64,000 nucleotides of DNA from BNWE01 sp964369545 (lineage in GTDB: Bacteria > Pseudomonadota > Alphaproteobacteria > UBA3830), in contig CAYJFA010000007.1 in NCBI GenBank assembly GCA_964369545.1, positions 15,737-79,736 of the forward strand. The letters are read 5' to 3'. Below, one piece after another: positions 63,521 through 64,000 of the stretch. Both the position numbers and the translations under genes were made by a program. A model generated the notes under the pieces. That model saw nothing but the letters and a program-made list of their open reading frames with translations. It ran no database searches and had not been told where the DNA came from. Position 1 is the first letter of the stretch. Every line of letters begins with the position of its first letter.

Positions 63521-63940
63521 TTATGCAGAGTCAGAATGTGAAGAAAAAGTTGCTAAAATAAAATCAGGCAATCGAAAAAGTCCTTTTTTGGTTTTTAAAC
63601 AGAAAGCCATATGGCGCGTTTCAGCTTTAGATATTTTTTTATTAGTTTGAAAATCACTTATTTCATGATCGATTATTAAAAGATGTTCAGATTCTAATAA
63701 TTTAGCGCTGATATTTATTTTTTGGTTATATCTGCAAGGTCGCATATATTTTATTTTCATTGAAACTATTGGTATTTCATATCCTTGAGAAAGAATGACT
63801 TCATAAGAAAATCCAAGTTTTTCAAGAAGTTTGCATCTGGCGTCCTCAAAGTATTTTGCATAGTTTCCATGCCACATTGCTCCGGTTGCGTCAACATCGC
63901 AAAATGCAATATGCTTCGTAATAATTTCAGTATATGTCAT
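63521..63940 (-). CDS. Acyl-CoA thioesterase, YbgC/4HBT type
   Basis: A 139-residue single hot-dog-fold thioesterase. The catalytic Asp lies in AFCDVDATGAMWHGNYAKYF (12-31), which matches the 4-hydroxybenzoyl-CoA thioesterase/YbgC pattern D-x-D-x-x-G-x-x-x-H-x-x-Y. YbgC enzymes hydrolyse short acyl-CoA or acyl-ACP and are often linked to the Tol-Pal cluster. No tol genes are visible within the 60 bases that remain of the window. AGGAGA lies 7 bases before the ATG. The exported ligase-like gene follows downstream on the same strand. Confidence 0.85.
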   Translation of the reverse strand: MTYTEIITKHIAFCDVDATGAMWHGNYAKYFEDARCKLLEKLGFSYEVILSQGYEIPIVSMKIKYMRPCRYNQKINISAKLLESEHLLIIDHEISDFQTNKKISKAETRHMAFCLKTKKGLFRLPDFILATFSSHSDSA

Positions 63941-64000
63941 CGTTTTCTCCTATGATTAATTGCAAGTATTAATTTTAAAATTAGAGAAATCTTCGAATAT

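Overview
The window is a 64 kb piece of an AT-rich alphaproteobacterial chromosome. The alphaproteobacterial signature comes from a MipZ ATPase, the alphaproteobacterial form of SerC, AddA/AddB recombination nucleases, an endonuclease-type MutL and an rpsT-dnaA pair. Kdo (kdsB), MurA, MurJ and an RND pump show a Gram-negative envelope. The low G+C content, scattered short operons, at least two visibly damaged genes (a frameshifted family 8 glycosyltransferase and an amidase cut off from its signal peptide by an in-frame TAA), a DUF2608-type exported protein and a mevalonate-pathway decarboxylase suggest a host-associated, probably intracellular lineage such as the Holosporales. The taxonomic placement is an inference; no 16S rRNA gene is present.

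Layout. 1-9 kb: CNNM/CorC transporter, tRNA-Tyr, a c-di-GMP phosphodiesterase coupled to mutL, an XRE regulator, a lipoprotein, an MscS channel and a ComF-type phosphoribosyltransferase. 9-16.6 kb: tRNA-Val, the accB-accC pair for fatty-acid synthesis, the broken glycosyltransferase, tRNA-Lys and tRNA-Leu, kdsB, the split amidase and pyk. 16.7-19.3 kb: a leftward group nrdD fragment-nrdG-rpsT-dnaA. 19.4-25.8 kb: a membrane-anchored family 2 glycosyltransferase, a sodium:solute symporter/six-TM histidine kinase pair, murJ and an exported protein of unknown role. 25.9-31.6 kb: rnpB, a RodZ-like HTH-membrane protein, pgsA, a DUF2608 protein, tRNA-Val and potB-potC-mipZ. 31.6-38.2 kb: RND pump with its adaptor, tRNA-Pro and groES-groEL. 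38.6-46.5 kb: rpmH-rnpA-yidD, rluD, a lone Flp pilin, a Bax-inhibitor-1 protein, potA, a phasin, mvaD, murA and trxA. 46.6-53 kb: rsmG carrying two parS sites, then addB-addA. 53-64 kb: tsaB, rnd and serC, an M23 peptidase, tRNA-Asp, rlmB-plsY-dprA-topA, an exported biotin-ligase-like protein and a YbgC-type thioesterase.

How the parts work together. Envelope building is prominent (murA, murJ, kdsB, pgsA, plsY, accBC, M23 peptidase, amidase). Replication, segregation and repair genes (dnaA, parS, mipZ, topA, addAB, mutL, dprA) suggest, but do not prove, that the segment lies near the replication origin; the parS sites are the strongest clue. Polyamine-type uptake is encoded in two places (potBC and potA). 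Several enzymes of normally cytoplasmic families (glycosyltransferase, HAD-like protein, biotin ligase-like protein) carry N-terminal export signals, which is the most unusual theme of the window. No CRISPR array, insertion sequence, prophage or rRNA operon was seen.
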